From assembly GCA_015847255.1 (NCBI GenBank), contig JADLZK010002813.1, positions 186,001 to 250,000 of the forward strand: a stretch of 64,000 nucleotides of DNA, given 5' to 3'. Shown piece after piece: positions 25,130-36,480 of the stretch (position 1 is the stretch's first letter; each line of letters begins with the position of its first letter). The notes under the pieces are model-generated. The model saw only the letters and a list, made by a program, of their open reading frames with translations. It was not told where the DNA came from and made no database searches. The stretch is from Hyparrhenia diplandra. Taxonomy: Eukaryota; Streptophyta; Magnoliopsida; Poales; Poaceae. The position numbers were made by a program, and so were the translations under genes.

Positions 25130-26080
25130 GTTTGGCGGTACTAGGACCGGTGGGTTTGTTAGGAGCTTCTTGAGGTTGCCGAGGGCTTCTTCGGCCTCGG
25201 GGGTCCGTGCAAAGCGTTCGGACTTGCGCAGAAGCCTATAGAGGGCAAGCCCTTCTCCCCCGAGGCGTGAGATGAACTCGCTTAATGAAGCCGGGCAGCC
25301 CATGACCTTCGTACTCCCTTGAGATCTTGGATCGGACCCATCTTGGTGATTGCGTCAACCTTGGTCGGGTTTGCTTCGATGCCTCGTTGAGAGACGATAA
25401 AACCCCAGCAAAGCATCCTCGGGGGACCCCGAATACGCATTTTTCGGGGTTGAGCTTGACTCCCTTGTTGTTTAGGCACTCGAAGGTTTCCCGAGGTCGC
25501 CCACGAGGTCCGACGTTTTCTTGGATTTGACCACTATGTCGCCGACGAGGCCTCTACGATCCTTCCAATGAGTTCCCCGAAGATGATTTGCATGCACCGC
25601 TGGTATGTTGCCCGGGCGTTCCCTCGGCCCGAAGGGCATGGTGAGGTAGCAATACATCCCGAAGGGTGTTATGAACAGGTCGCGAGCTGGTCGGACTCTT
25701 TCATTTTGATGGTGATAAGGAATACGCGTCAAGAAAGGACAACGTTTCACATCCCGCGGGGAGTCGACAATTTGGTCGATTCGAGGCAAAGGAAAGGGAA
25801 CTTTCGGACATGCTTTGTTGAGACTAGTGTAGTCCACACACATCCGCCATTTCCCATTCTTTTTCTCTACTAATACGAGATTAGCTAACCACTCGGGGTG
25901 GAATACTTCTTTTATGAATCCGGCCTCCAGAGCTTGTGGATCTCCTCGCCGATGATCTTCCGCTTGGCGTCATCAAAACGGCGCAAGCGTTGCATGACGG
26001 CTTTGAGCCCGCCGGATGTCTAGGGAGTGCTCGGCGACATCCTCGGTATGCCGGCATGTCCGGGGTCCCCACGCAAACGT
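25130..26080 (-). pseudogene. Ty3/gypsy reverse transcriptase domain
   Basis: Reverse transcriptase of the Tat element. Minus strand order: MCVDYTSLNKACPK and PFPLPRIDQIVDS (25,843-25,770), FITPFGMYCYLTMPFG (about 25,680-25,630), the active-site region near 25,545 reading VGDIVVKSKK where the family has Y-[VA]-D-D, then KLNPEKC-like and LCWGFIVSQRGIEANPTKV (about 25,410-25,360), and LLTNPPVLVPP near 25,130. One base seems missing at the Tyr codon and the first Asp of the DD pair appears replaced by Gly, so the polymerase would be inactive even if the frame were intact. Confidence 0.9.
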
Positions 26081-26249
26081 CTTGGCATTCGCGGAGGAAG
26101 TCGACGAGTGCGGCTTCCTATTTCGGATCAGTCCGAGCTGATGGTCACTGCTTCTCCTTCGGGTTCTTGGGATCGAGTGGGATCTTCTTGGTGCCCGAGG
26201 AGGGCTCGGAAGCTCCCGGTGGCGGCGCTTGGCCTCATGCTCGATCGTG

Positions 26250-26910
26250 ATTTCGTCAAAGCTTCTCTTCGCATCGGCGATGAGTGCCTCGGCAATGGCG
26301 AGTGCCTCGGCATACTCCACGCTTTCCACGTCGCACTCGTATGCATGATGGTGCGAGGGGGCGGTCGTGATGACACCCTTCCCCGGCATCTTGAGCTTGA
26401 GGTGCGTGTAGTTCGGGACAGCCATGAACTTGGCGTAGCGGGGCCGCCCGAGGAGTGCGTGGTGGGGTACCGCGGACCCCAAGGATCTCAAATGTGAGAG
26501 TCTCTTGCACGAAGTTCGAGGGGTCACCAAGCAAACCGGTAAGTCGATCTCGCCCGAGGGGCTTTAGGCCGCTTGCGGGGACGACGCCATTGAATGCCGG
26601 CCCTCCGGGCGGATCTTGGACTTGTCTACCCCGAGGAGGTCGAGGGTTTCTTCGTAGATGAGGTTGAGGCTGCTCCCTCCGTCCATTAGGACTTTGGTGA
26701 GCCGAGTGTTGGCGATGATGGGATCCACTACCGGTGGATAAGCCCCCGGTTCGGGATGTCTTTGGGGGTGATCCGACCGGTCGAAGGTGATGGCTTGGTC
26801 CGACCACTTGCGCAGCCGGGGTTGCCGGCCCGTGGCATAGACCTCCCGACGCTCCTTCTTCTTGTTGCCCGCACGGACATGTTCTTTGGTCTTCGCCGCC
26901 GAAGATCATG
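26250..26910 (-). pseudogene. Ty3/gypsy aspartic protease region
   Basis: The protease lies between gag and RT. The minus strand near 26,680-26,660 encodes a MDGGSSLNLI-type active-site segment in one frame. GGPAFNGVVPASGLKPLGR follows at about 26,610-26,550. The flap-to-RT linker RPRYAKFMAVPNYTHLKLKM (26,450-26,395) is typical of Tat-type elements (usually ILGRPALAKFMAV...). Frame changes break the protein in at least two places. Confidence 0.78.
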
Positions 26911-29300
26911 GGCGGTTATTCACCTTCGGGGAACTCCTCGTTGCCCTTGGCGCCACCCTCGGGAGCCTCTTCCTCTTCACCCTCGGGGATGGCCTTGAGC
27001 TTGGCGAAATGTTGGCGTACCCTCTTGCACACCCCGAGGGTATGCTTGGCCAGGGTAGCTATGGTTACGGCATGGCTTCTTGAGCATGTCATCGAAGGTT
27101 TCTTGTGGCGGGGTCGGGGCCCCTTGCGTCGACCGCAGCCACCATGTCTTCATCGCCCGCTGGGTGGCGTGGCCCTTGCCCTTGCGGCTCTTATCTTTCT
27201 TCTTTTTCTTCTTGCTCTCCCGAGGTTGCGATCCCTCGGGCTCCTCTTCCTTGCGCTTTCCCTTGCCGGAGCCACGATTGAAGCAGAGCCCCGACGCTGC
27301 CTCCTCACCGTTGGCGAACTTGGTGGCGATGTCCATCGGCTCGTTTGCCTCGGTGGGAGTCAGGCGCCCGGCTTCTTCATGAGGTCTCGGCAAGTGGTGC
27401 CGGCCAAGAAGGCCCGATGACGTCGAATCCGTCACATTAGGAGCTCGGTCCATTTGCTTGGAGAAGCGCCGGATGTAGTCGCAGGATTCGTCGGATTTTT
27501 GTCGGCATTTCGGAGATCCCACGAGTTACCCGGCGTAGGTATGTGCCCCGGAAGTTACCAGCGGAAGGTTCTCACCAAGTCCGCCCGATTTGATATGAGG
27601 TTGGGTGGAAGGTGTTCCAGCCAAGCTCTCGCGGACTCGGAGAGGTGCGGGGGCAAATTTCGATTATCACTTTGTCATCGTGTGCCCGCGAGGCGGGGCA
27701 TGCCCGGCCCGATAGTCGTCGACCATACCTCGGGGCCGAGTCTCTCCGTGTACTTCTCGAGATGGCTCGGGGGCACGAAACGCGAGGGAGTGGTGCCCTC
27801 TCGATGTCCCTGGTGAAGGCCTCGAGGCCGGGCGGATCGGGGAGTACCCTCGTCCTCTCGACCTCACTTTGTGCGCGCCTCGTCCCGCTTTGTCGCCCCC
27901 GAGGCGAGCCCACGCCGTGGCGAGCCCGCTGCCTACCGATCTCGTCCCCGAGGTCGGGCGCCCGGTTGCGGCCGCGGTGCGGGTCTTCTATGCGTTCCCG
28001 AGGTGACCGGGCGGTTGCAACGGTTGTCGTCCGGCGCCCCGGGCCCAGCCTTGCTTAGGGGCTCGGCTCGTCCGGTGGGGGGAGCCCGCCGACTTCGCCC
28101 GAGATTCCTCGCCGCCGTGATGTCACGGCCCGATCGAAGCGGAACTCTGCCGCTGTAACCGCCGCCTTGTCAAGGAGTTGGCGGAGGCCTTCCGTATGCG
28201 CCTACCCTCGGTAGTGGAGGGCTCGGGCATTTCGCACCGAAGCATGGCGGCGCCGCCACGTTGAGGCGGCTCTTGAACGGGGCCGCTATGCAGGGGATTG
28301 AGGCACTCCGGCCGGGTCCGCCGCGTCCGCCGCCATTGTGAGCTTGAGGTGCCCTCGGGACCGCCGCGCCGAGCCCCGCTCCCCGCGGATGTTTTGCTCG
28401 GTCGGCCGGGTCGGGCGGGTCCCGGATCGTTCCCGCAAATCTCGTGGCCGGGCGTTTTGGCCGGCAAAGCCGGCGCCGCACGGATGGGACCGGGCGAAGC
28501 CGCCGGCCGAGCTCGTGCGTGGCGCGTCCGCGTCGTCTTCGCTTGAGACGTTAGTGAACTCGCCATCCCGTGGCGGGACCTCGACATTGAAGCATTCCCG
28601 CGTGGGGTCATAGTACTCGTCTTTATCGCGGTGCACGGTGCGCCCGAACGTCCGGAGGAGGTTTCGATTCTCCGGACGGTAGAGCGAGTCCTCGGCTCCG
28701 GGACCGGGCCCGATTGAACCCGGAGGGGTGGCATGACGGGTCGCCCCGCATCCCGCGGAGGATGCGCTCCTCCGTGAATGTCCATGGGATAACGCTCCCG
28801 TGGAACGACGGGTGGTCCGGCTCGTGCTCTCTGGCGAAGGCTTCGGCGAGGTTTCACGCGCGGTGAAGATTCACCGGACTCCCTCCCGGTATGTCCGGAG
28901 CGGGGCGTTTTCCGACGATTAGGGTTTGGGGTACCCTACCACGGCGGGTGGCGAAAAGGTATTTCCGGGGCCTAGGGTTCTGAGGAGCCCTTCGTGAGTC
29001 GGGCGAGGGGGATACGTCGGCGGATTCAGAATCCGTTGCTAGGGGCCCGCTTTGCGCTACTGATGGGTCCGCCTTGCCCGTCTTGTGCGGCGGCCGTGAT
29101 GATGGGCTTGCCGCGGTGGCGATGCTGCCCTCCCTTCTACCCGATGCGTCGGCGGAAGGATTATCACCGTAGTTTGGCGAGCGCCACAAATGCCCGGCGT
29201 TCAAGAACAAGTGGTGTTCAGCGCTGGGAGCTCGTGCTTCGGCGAAAGGTGGTGGAAACGGCGGAAACGCCATGAGGGGCGATGGAGATGCAGATTGCAC
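26910..29300 (-). pseudogene. Ty3/gypsy gag region
   Basis: Structural protein of the Tat element. An N-terminal segment starts at ATG 29,300 (MQSASPSPLMAFPPFPPP) and runs to 28,857, rich in Pro, Ser and Arg as in related gag proteins. The conserved retrotransposon-gag core is at about 27,750-27,330, with ELGWNTFHPTSYQIG in one frame and SCDYIRRFSKQMDRAPNVTD in another, ending in ANEPMDIATKFANGEEAA. A Lys/Glu-rich tail (KGKRKEEEPEG, ESKKKKKKDK) follows at 27,290-27,170. I do not see a clear CCHC zinc knuckle. Many frame changes; non-functional as read. Confidence 0.8.
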
Positions 29301-29301
29301 A

Positions 29302-29322
29302 CGGCGCCTACCGGGCGCGCCA
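29302..29322 (-). promoter_or_regulatory. Primer-binding site of the Tat element
   Basis: Directly inside the 5' LTR the minus strand reads TTGGCGCGCCCGGTAGG. Grass Tat-type elements commonly have TTGGCGCGCCAGGTAGG here, complementary to a tRNA 3' end (I recall tRNA-Arg). This supports both the orientation and the inner LTR boundary. Confidence 0.7.
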
Positions 29323-29624
29323 ACCGCCGGCGTTCGAGGAACGGTGGGTGCCTCGTGCCGGCAATAAAGAATTTATAATTTGTGTGCCTCCTCCCTCGAT
29401 GGCGTAGCGCAAGATGGACACGGGACGCCGGCCGGTTTATCCTGGTTCAGCCAACGGGGCCCTACGCCCGGGGGGTGTGTCGCTCGTGTTACCTCGCTCA
29501 AAGGTGAGCTGCGGTAGGGGTTACAGACGGCCGCGGGGGGAGACGCGGGTCTCAAGCCCCACGATCGTGGTTATGGTGGTGGTGGTGTGCGGTTTCCTCC
29601 GCGTGAACTGGAGTTGAGCGGGCT

Positions 29625-29695
29625 CGAATCGAATCGAATCCTATCGAATCGAAACGAATCGATCGAATCGAATCGAATCGAATCGAATCGAATCC
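29625..29695. repeat. GAATC microsatellite in the LTR
   Basis: Interrupted run of about a dozen GAATC/TCGAA pentamers. The matching tract in the other LTR (about 16,433-16,475) is shorter and more interrupted, so it has changed length since insertion. Confidence 0.85.
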
Positions 29696-29716
29696 CTCTA
29701 ATGAGGCATTACTCCC

Positions 29717-29726
29717 CCTTTTATAG
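29717..29726 (-). promoter_or_regulatory. LTR core promoter (TATA box) of the Tat element
   Basis: TATAAAAGG on the minus strand in the upstream LTR, directed toward gag. The second LTR carries the corresponding motif near 16,495-16,503. Consensus and position only. Confidence 0.6.
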
Positions 29727-30667
29727 GAGAAGGAGAGAGATAATGTTTACAGGTGGACGCCTAGGTGGCTAATTCGAGGCTACACCGGTTGCATGTCTTG
29801 CGGCCCGCCGAGGGTGGGGTGGCTTGGATGTTGCTTGGCGAAGACACGCGCCCCGATCCGATGGTGGACGTCTTTGCCCCCGGCACGGCCCGAGGGTCTG
29901 TGAGGCGCCCCTCGATCGCATGGCGAGGGCGGTCCGAGCAGGTTGCCGGCTATGCGTGTCAAGTGCCCGAGGGTCCCGCCCAACGTGGCGTTTTGACGGT
30001 GCCGGGAAATGAACAAGTGTCGTACGGTTTCCGTGCCGGGTGGTGTAACACGCCACCGGTTCAGCTTTGCGCCCCATCGGTCGGATTGGGGAGACGATTC
30101 GCGGTTCGATTTGGAGGCGTGTCGATGGCACGGGCGCCTCGCTTGTCGTGGCGACCGCATTGAATGCGGCGGTTTCCCTTCCGCCGACGGAACCTCCCAC
30201 GCCCGAGGGTCGGCGACCCTAGGCGGGCTAGTTGGGCTGCCTCACCCGAGGATGGAGCTGGTCTCCCTCGGGCGAGGCGGAGTTTTGCGCCCGAGGGTGG
30301 TGAGCTAGGCCAGCCTCGGGGCCGAAACGGAGATGCGTGGTCGAGTCCGAGCCATGGTTTGGGTTTGTCGGCGTGGAACGTCATGGTTCGTTGTCCGGGC
30401 GGAGGTCCTTGACCTTGTCCTTCGCCGTGGCGTGATGAGCTCTTTACGTCGTGGTGACTCCATTTGGGCCGCTTTGTGGGCCGTCAGGTGGGCCGATTTC
30501 GTCGTTATGTGGCGTCGTGGCCAATGGGTTTGGTCCATCGTCCGTCGGGCCGTCCCTCCTCCTTGGGATGATAGCGGGCTAGGTTTTTCTTGGGCCTTGG
30601 CGGCCCGGCAGATTCTCATAGTTTGGAGAATGTCTAGGGGCCTAATATTTAGGTCCCCGACAATTAG

Positions 30668-31336
30668 AGATACCAAAATACAAGTACGCACACAAGAAAA
30701 CTATATACCAAACATTTTGAAAAAAAAAAAAATCTACCTTTCTCATCTCTGAGGGGTTGCGTTGATATAGGTTTTAGACATGGCATTGACTTGTTTACTC
30801 TAATACTCCGTACAATACAATTGGCAGTTACTACATATAATTGGTTGTATCTCTCTGCTAAGTTTGAATAAAATGGTTGCTTGGGTGTCTTATGTGTTGC
30901 TTTTGCTGTGTCTTTTGTTGTGTTTTCATGGAACTCTCTGTATGATACGTCCAAATATTTTAGAAGTATGATTGGTTTTAATTATATTTATATAAGTAAG
31001 TTTGTGTAGCTGGACATCTCGATTCTGTTTTTCTTAATCACTGGACTGTGCTTGTTATGGTTAAAGAAAAAAAAATGGCTGCACCCTTCTTTTATACCGT
31101 GGACCTAAAATTTTGCCAAAAATAAACAACCCAATATGTTAGACATATGTCGTGTCAAAAATATCAACGTTTTCTTGTAGCTGGTCTCATATAGTGTCAC
31201 ATAATTTAAACGACTTAATAGACGACTATACGTAAAATGGTGGGTTTTTAAAGTTGTTTCATAGTAACTCAGTCTCTTCATTTATATGTAAAAAGCAAAA
31301 TAAGATTGTGACTCACAATTTGTGAGTTGTATAATA
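30668..31336. other. AT-rich intergenic DNA after the Tat element
   Basis: Nothing recognisable as a gene. The sequence resumes the AT-rich background that preceded the retrotransposon. Confidence 0.5.
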
Positions 31337-31626
31337 CTCCCTCCGTCTCTGTAAAGTTGTAATTATAGTTTTTTTGGACGAAGAACCAATGGCAGAGTGA
31401 AATTACGAAAATGCCCCTGCCTTTGACTCCTAATCATTCAATGGATTGTGAGAGGAGTTTTGGCTCGAAAATGGAGCTGTGCTACGGTGTTCTAGAAGGA
31501 GTGGACAGGAGACATCTCAGCATTGTCCATCCAAACTTCCATCAATTTTTTTTATTGGTGGGTCCCACTCAAAGTTGTCTTTTACTTACGTTTACATCAA
31601 TTTTGAGATGAGATTTGCCGAGGTAG
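31337..31626. mobile_element. Stowaway MITE
   Basis: Begins CTCCCTCCGTCTCTGTAAAG after TA (31,335-31,336) and ends ...CCGAGGTAG before TA (31,627-31,628). CTCCCTCCGT is the hallmark terminus of grass Stowaway elements and TA is their target duplication. The right end is a degraded inverted copy (about 7 of the first 10 bases match). Size of 290 bp suits the family. It is non-coding and would have depended on a Tc1/mariner-type transposase. Confidence 0.7.
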
Positions 31627-31727
31627 TATATAATGGTATAATAGTTGACTCATAATCCTAAAGTTTAGCATAATCTTATTCTTTATGTTCTCTCTCTTTA
31701 CTCGATTTGCGTCATCAAATTAATTTC

Positions 31728-32440
31728 ATTTTTTTATAAAGCATACCTGTATTAATTAAGGGGAAAAGCAATACAAGTACACCGTATAAGGATACGTATG
31801 ATGACTAACCCGCCTATAATCTACAAGGACCCCAAACAAATAAGGAAAGTACAAACCGGTCCTTAGACCCTTCCGAAACGGACACCACCGCAACCGCCGC
31901 CGTCGAAGAAGACCGCCACCAAACTGAAGCACCAAAAGCGGAAGAACCCCCCCGTCGTTGAGGTGGACTGCGAGAAGACGCCGATGTCGCAAAAGCGAAG
32001 AAGTCGTTGAACGCCCATCCGTCGGGATCACTATCCAGTTGAGACGGCGATGGTGGAGCCGACGATAGCATCCTCCGCCGCGGTGAAGCCGAATCCGGCC
32101 GAACCACCAATCTTCACGAAGACCCGCAGCCACCACCGCATCCACGAAAGTAGGGGGCCGGAGCCTCCACGCACCAAGACGTGAAGACCTCGCCACCGAA
32201 CACTCCTAAACAAGATCCAAGAACGGACCTTACCTCCACACCTCGCCGTCGGTATTTGGAGACGAACGCCACCGAGACGGGAAGAGAGCGAGAGGACATT
32301 ATTCCTGGACGACGACGCCGCCGCCTCAACGCCATCGTCGGAAACCGTAACATAGACCTAACCCTAACCCCGGCTCTAGGGACACACCACCTATTCGAGG
32401 AAACACGGCCCACGGTATAAGGCGAACTATGAGGAGGCGG
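31728..32440 (-). other. GC-rich retroposon-like block
   Basis: A GC-rich block on the minus strand ends in AT-rich DNA with an A-rich tail (GCTTTATAAAAAAATGAAAT, minus strand, about 31,743-31,724) after CCCCTTAATTAATACAGG. The abrupt GC change and A-rich 3' end resemble a 5'-truncated LINE or a retroposed gene fragment. Open frames such as the one at 32,196-31,756 are Arg/Val-rich, without any domain I recognise. No clear target duplication is visible. Confidence 0.35.
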
Positions 32441-32822
32441 ACGTGTAAGAATACCTGCTCCATTTTTCTAGCATTGAATTGAATAAAGAAAATAATGAAG
32501 AAGAGGAAAAATTATGTTATCATGAATCGCGTAATCACGCACGGTGTTTAGCGGTTTTATCCACGGATCACCACCCCATGTATTCCGTCCAGACAAACAA
32601 ACAATCAACATCTCGTCGCGTCAGAATCAGATGGCGCATGGCGGCGCCATTCTTTCTTTTTCCTTGCCCTCGTCGACGAATCCAGTTTGGATCCGTGGCG
32701 AGCGGCGTAACCAATCCCAATAAAAATCGCCGCCTCCAGCAATTCTTCAACCTCGGTGACAGAGGAGGCCACTTGTCCACTCCCACACAAGAGCCGGGGC
32801 GGGCGGGCAGGCGGATCGGCCA

Positions 32823-33890
32823 TGGCGCCGCCACGACAAGGGGAGGAGCAGGCGGAGGCGGAATCGGCGGCGGCGCTGCGGGCCCCGGCGCACGTGATGG
32901 CGCGGGTGTTCTCGCAGCTCGACTGCGTTGACCTCCTCAGCTGCTCCCTCGTCTGCAAGTGAGTTGGCTCGCCTCTTGTTCTTCCCCCCGCGCGTGGTGG
33001 TCGACGGAATGCCCCCTGCCGTGGCTTTTTCGTCTTGGGTGTCTCTGGTGATGCTGGAACGGTTCATCCTGCGTATAGTAATCCGATTGATCACTGGAAC
33101 GGTTCATCCTGTGTATAGTAGCCTGATTGATCAGCTGGCCAAATCCATCTAGTAATCTTCCTGTTTAGTGGCCAAAACCTTTCCGATGCTATTGCAGTTG
33201 GTATCTTCAGTCTGTGGCAACCAGCAACAAAATAATCAGAGCTGGATGATAGTAGATTATATAGCTTTCTTCCTTGTGCATGCTAACTAGATGAAAAAAG
33301 TTTTATTGTGCCACACTCCTCTCTTCTGAATTGGACATGCCTTCACACTCCAGTTCTGCATATCTTTCCCAGTTCTGCATATCTTTCTAGAGACCAGCTG
33401 TGAGTTGGGGTCCTGAGCCTTTCTTTCATGTTCAAATCGGTTAAACATGCCTGTGACTCGATTAGCTGTTCTGTTTTTTCACAATTCACTGGCTGCTGTA
33501 TAAGTTCGTCTAGTATTGGCAAGACCATGTGAATGTTTTTGTTGTTGACAGAAATAGAGTCTCACTCTACAAATACTGCAGCAAACCCTGATCTGGTCTA
33601 TTTATTCCCTTTTCTTGCACATGAACTAGTAGGGAAATAAATGTTCAGTAGCCCACACTTGTGTTCTCAAACCTGCTCATCGTTCTGTGGATCATGAGGC
33701 AATGGAACGCGATTCGCGGAGCTAAGAGAGGAGTGGAGGATGGAGTACCTGGATGCATGGAACCAGTTTGGATTGTCGGTGACGCGTGAGCCGCAGCCGC
33801 TGTGCGCTACTTGCGCAATCAGAAGCCTCCGCGCAGCCTGTGCCCTTGACCTTGGCTTGGCACAGTGCTGCTCTCTAGATCCCCGCACCT
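32823..33890 (+). pseudogene. F-box protein gene fragment
   Basis: Exon 1 (32,823-32,958) encodes a short acidic/Ala-rich N-terminus and the start of an F-box (VMARVFSQLDCVDLLSCSLV, Cys-Lys), ending at a GTGAGT donor. Exon 2 begins at an AG acceptor at 33,698, restoring the family's K-Q-W junction; the frame is then disturbed by two apparent single-base losses near 33,706 and 33,720 before continuing as WRMEYLDAWNQFGLSVTREP and CATCAIRSLRAACA to about 33,890. F-box proteins link substrates to SCF ubiquitin ligases through SKP1. I cannot see a downstream substrate-binding domain, so it is either a short F-box protein, the start of a longer one, or a relic. The frame breaks may be errors. Confidence 0.55.
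33058..33137. repeat. 40-bp tandem duplication
   Basis: Two adjacent copies of a segment containing GGAACGGTTCATCCTG and GTATAGTA, the second with three base changes. It lies in the intron of the F-box fragment. A second tiny duplication (AGTTCTGCATATCTTTC) occurs at 33,352-33,388. Confidence 0.8.
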
Positions 33891-33899
33891 GTCATTTTG

Positions 33900-35150
33900 A
33901 TCAGGCAGGTTGTTGGTGCGCTCATGAGCTGCTTGTGTTGAGTTCAGCATTATGTAATTGCATTTTGTAGCTACATACATGGTGCATACTTGTGGGTGCG
34001 CAAAGTGTACATGTCTGTTGGGTGATGGGTTGTATACCTGACTATATATACAAGGAACCTTTGTATGTACTAGTTTAGTGCCCCGTGCGTTGCAACTGGG
34101 AGCTAGGAATTTTTTCATGGCAGCATTTAATATGACAAACTAAACTACCAAAGGGCAACATGTACCCTCTCTAGTCATTGATCGGAGACATAAATTCTCA
34201 GAAGTCATATGAATAAGAGAAGCAAGCTGAATCTCAAATCATCATATCTGAAATAGTAGGATTCTCCAATTTATAGCAAACTAAAAACTATGTATTTGGG
34301 TAAACAAGAAAAAGATGTTCTGAATACAAATAGTCAAATACAACGATGTTGCCAAATTCTTTTCTCTTCTACAAGATTTCAAGGACAGAATGGTAAAACA
34401 CGCGAGTAAGGATATGTTACATTATTCCCCATATAGCCCATATCCAAAGCTTATCCGGTCAATTATGCTCACTTATAATTGGAACTTCTACTTCTCCCAT
34501 TAATCTTGCTTTCCAACAACACCTGTAAGTTCATGAAGTGCAGAAAACAATAATACTTACATGTTATTACACTTATTAAGAAAAACATGGAGTAATTCGT
34601 ATTCCAAAAATAAGTCCGAACAAGAAGTAACAAGATTTAACAAATGTAGTTGCAAAGAGAGTCTACCATGTTGTCAGCAGATGTTGTCAGCAGCTAGGAA
34701 GTGTGGCACAACCTTGCAAACTGTATCATGTCTACCATGTTGTCAGGAACAAGGAAATTCCTCTCAAGTTGATTGATGCATCAGAGACGACAGCTTAGAA
34801 AACATGGCAGTGCACAAGCAAAGGCAAATGCTCCATCTGTTGCAGCTCAAAACTTCACCAAACAAAAAATATAAATCAAATTATTTATTTCTTACTAAAA
34901 ATTGCACGCATGTTGAATTGTTGCCAGGAATCCAATATAAGCATGAAAGGGCCATGTACTGAACATGCTTTAGGATTTCATTGAAACATGTTGTCGAGCA
35001 CCAAATCTAGTTGGAAGATGCAGATTTCTTTCTTCCCAATGAACTCTAGGAACTTGGACAATCTGGGAAGTCAAGAACAGTGTCAGTCTTTAAAACTGGT
35101 ATGAAAATCTTAAAGCCCTATGCTGCTGTGCTCTAGCAAAAATAGAAGAA
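33900..35150. other. Intergenic DNA with dispersed-repeat motif
   Basis: No gene recognised. At 34,072-34,100 the sequence TAGTTTAGTGCCCCGTGCG followed by TTGCAAC resembles a motif that recurs at the ends of dispersed repeats in grasses, but I cannot find a partner terminus, so no element is claimed. Confidence 0.35.
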
Positions 35151-35367
35151 TGACAAAATTATTGTCCTGCATCTCCCTATTAGAGAAAGCATAGAGTACA
35201 TATGTGATCAAAGTGCTTAGTACCATAAGGATAGTTCAATTACTTTCTTAATTTACTTCAATGGCAAAATTAGTGTCTGCATCTCCCTATTAGAGAAAGC
35301 ATAGAGTATGCAATCAAAGTGCTTAGTACCATAAAGACAGTTCAATTACTTTCTTAATTTACTTCAG
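35151..35367. repeat. Tandem duplication of about 110 bp
   Basis: Copies at 35,151-35,260 and 35,262-35,367 both contain GCATCTCCCTATTAGAGAAA, AAAGTGCTTAGTACCATAA and CAATTACTTTCTTAATTTAC. The second lacks a few bases. No coding potential. Confidence 0.88.
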
Positions 35368-35369
35368 TG

Positions 35370-36480
35370 ACATCCTGAGTATTCAGAATGTTTTTCAAAT
35401 GATAAAATATATATAAAGGGTTTATTTACTAAAAAATACTACAGGTCTGATCAGGTATTCATCTTTCACAAACAAAAATCACCAAATACTGTTAGTAAAC
35501 AGTAGTACATGAAGAAAAAAAAATAAATGGGCTGAGTTGATCGCCAATGCAATATGAAACTCAAAGCCATTGAGTATTCTAAAAAAATCTCTACTACTGT
35601 TGAAACCAGGAGGTTCCTAGCATGTCAATATATGAGACTCCAATGCAGGGTTGTAATATGCCAATATCGAAATTGGAATTGTTGTTCAGGGATTGAAGCT
35701 GTAGATAGCAACGTGTTTTTATTCCTCAAGAGCATACTTGTACTATTGCAGTCTGGATAGATGGCAATCATCTTCTAAGCCCTTTTTATTCTAAATGCCA
35801 CTAATTGACTAAGGTATTTTATACACCAAAGGACCATTACAGGGTCTGTCATTGGCACCCTGCAGGTATCAAAGGACCTAGAGCTACATGTAGCAAATTG
35901 TAGAGCTCCCTACAAGCACTGCAAATTAAATAAAACCAACGATTGGGAAGACTTTATCTTCTAGAAGAATATCACAGCTCATTTTATTTGAAAAAAATCC
36001 CTCCCTTCGAGAAAAGCAAGGCCATACTTTATCTTCTGGATATGGGATTCTCACCTCTCTTTCTTCCTCTCCATCATCATCCTCCGTCCGATCCGCTCTT
36101 GATATTTGCACTGATAGAATTAGTAATTAGAACGAAATATTTGCACCGATTATATTGTTTATCACGTCCGTAGCAGCATGAGATACCCTGGTCCCTGTCT
36201 CCAAATGTCTGCAAGCAAATTTCAGCATAGTTTGTCGAAGCATCCCTTCGTGAGCATAGTGTTCAATTCAATCATACACATGGTTTTTATTAATGTTGAA
36301 GCATGTAAATATCTATGAGCCTGTTAATCTCACACAAATGAAGATCTTATATGCTACTACTACATAGTGAAAACATACAGGATTGTGCATGGGAAAAAGG
36401 AAATCAGGATGGAGGAACGAAGCAAATTAGGCAGAAGCAGGGCATCTACAGGTTAAACAGAGAGAAAAGGTCATGGTCTG
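35370..36480. other. AT-rich intergenic DNA
   Basis: No gene, RNA gene or transposon end that I can support. Confidence 0.45.

Larger units (their letters stand above)
16117..30662 (-). mobile_element. Tat-lineage Ty3/gypsy retrotransposon, full length, frameshifted
   Basis: A 14.5-kb insertion bounded by direct LTRs and a perfect ATTAG target duplication. All protein genes of gag-pol lie on the minus strand in the order gag, protease, RT, RNase H, integrase, so the element is in minus orientation and its 5' LTR is the one at 29.3-30.7 kb. A primer-binding site, polypurine tract and an extra antisense ORF match the Tat lineage (Grande, RIRE2 type), known for additional ORFs between pol and the 3' LTR. 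It is far GC-richer than its surroundings. Nearly every domain is split by frame changes, so it cannot encode its own proteins as read. It inserted at the edge of the Mutator-like element. Confidence 0.93.
29323..30662 (-). repeat. 5' LTR of the Tat element (element in minus orientation)
   Basis: Partner of the LTR at 16,117-17,439. The outer end is ...CCCCGACA at 30,662; the inner end is placed at about 29,323, just before the primer-binding site, because the first dozen bases differ from the other copy. On the minus strand a TATAAAAGG core promoter lies at 29,726-29,717, so U3 would be the larger outer part and R/U5 the inner 390 bases, with AATAAA-like signals near 29,365. It is followed by the ATTAG target duplication. 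Confidence 0.9.

Noticed and set aside
16540..30160. Many long overlapping open frames on both strands of the Tat element
   Set aside because: High GC leaves all six frames open for long stretches. Only those matching gag-pol domains or the PF04195-like ORF were kept.
34060..34110. End of a dispersed grass repeat with a GCCCCGTGCGTTGCAAC motif
   Set aside because: The motif is suggestive, but no second terminus or target duplication could be located.
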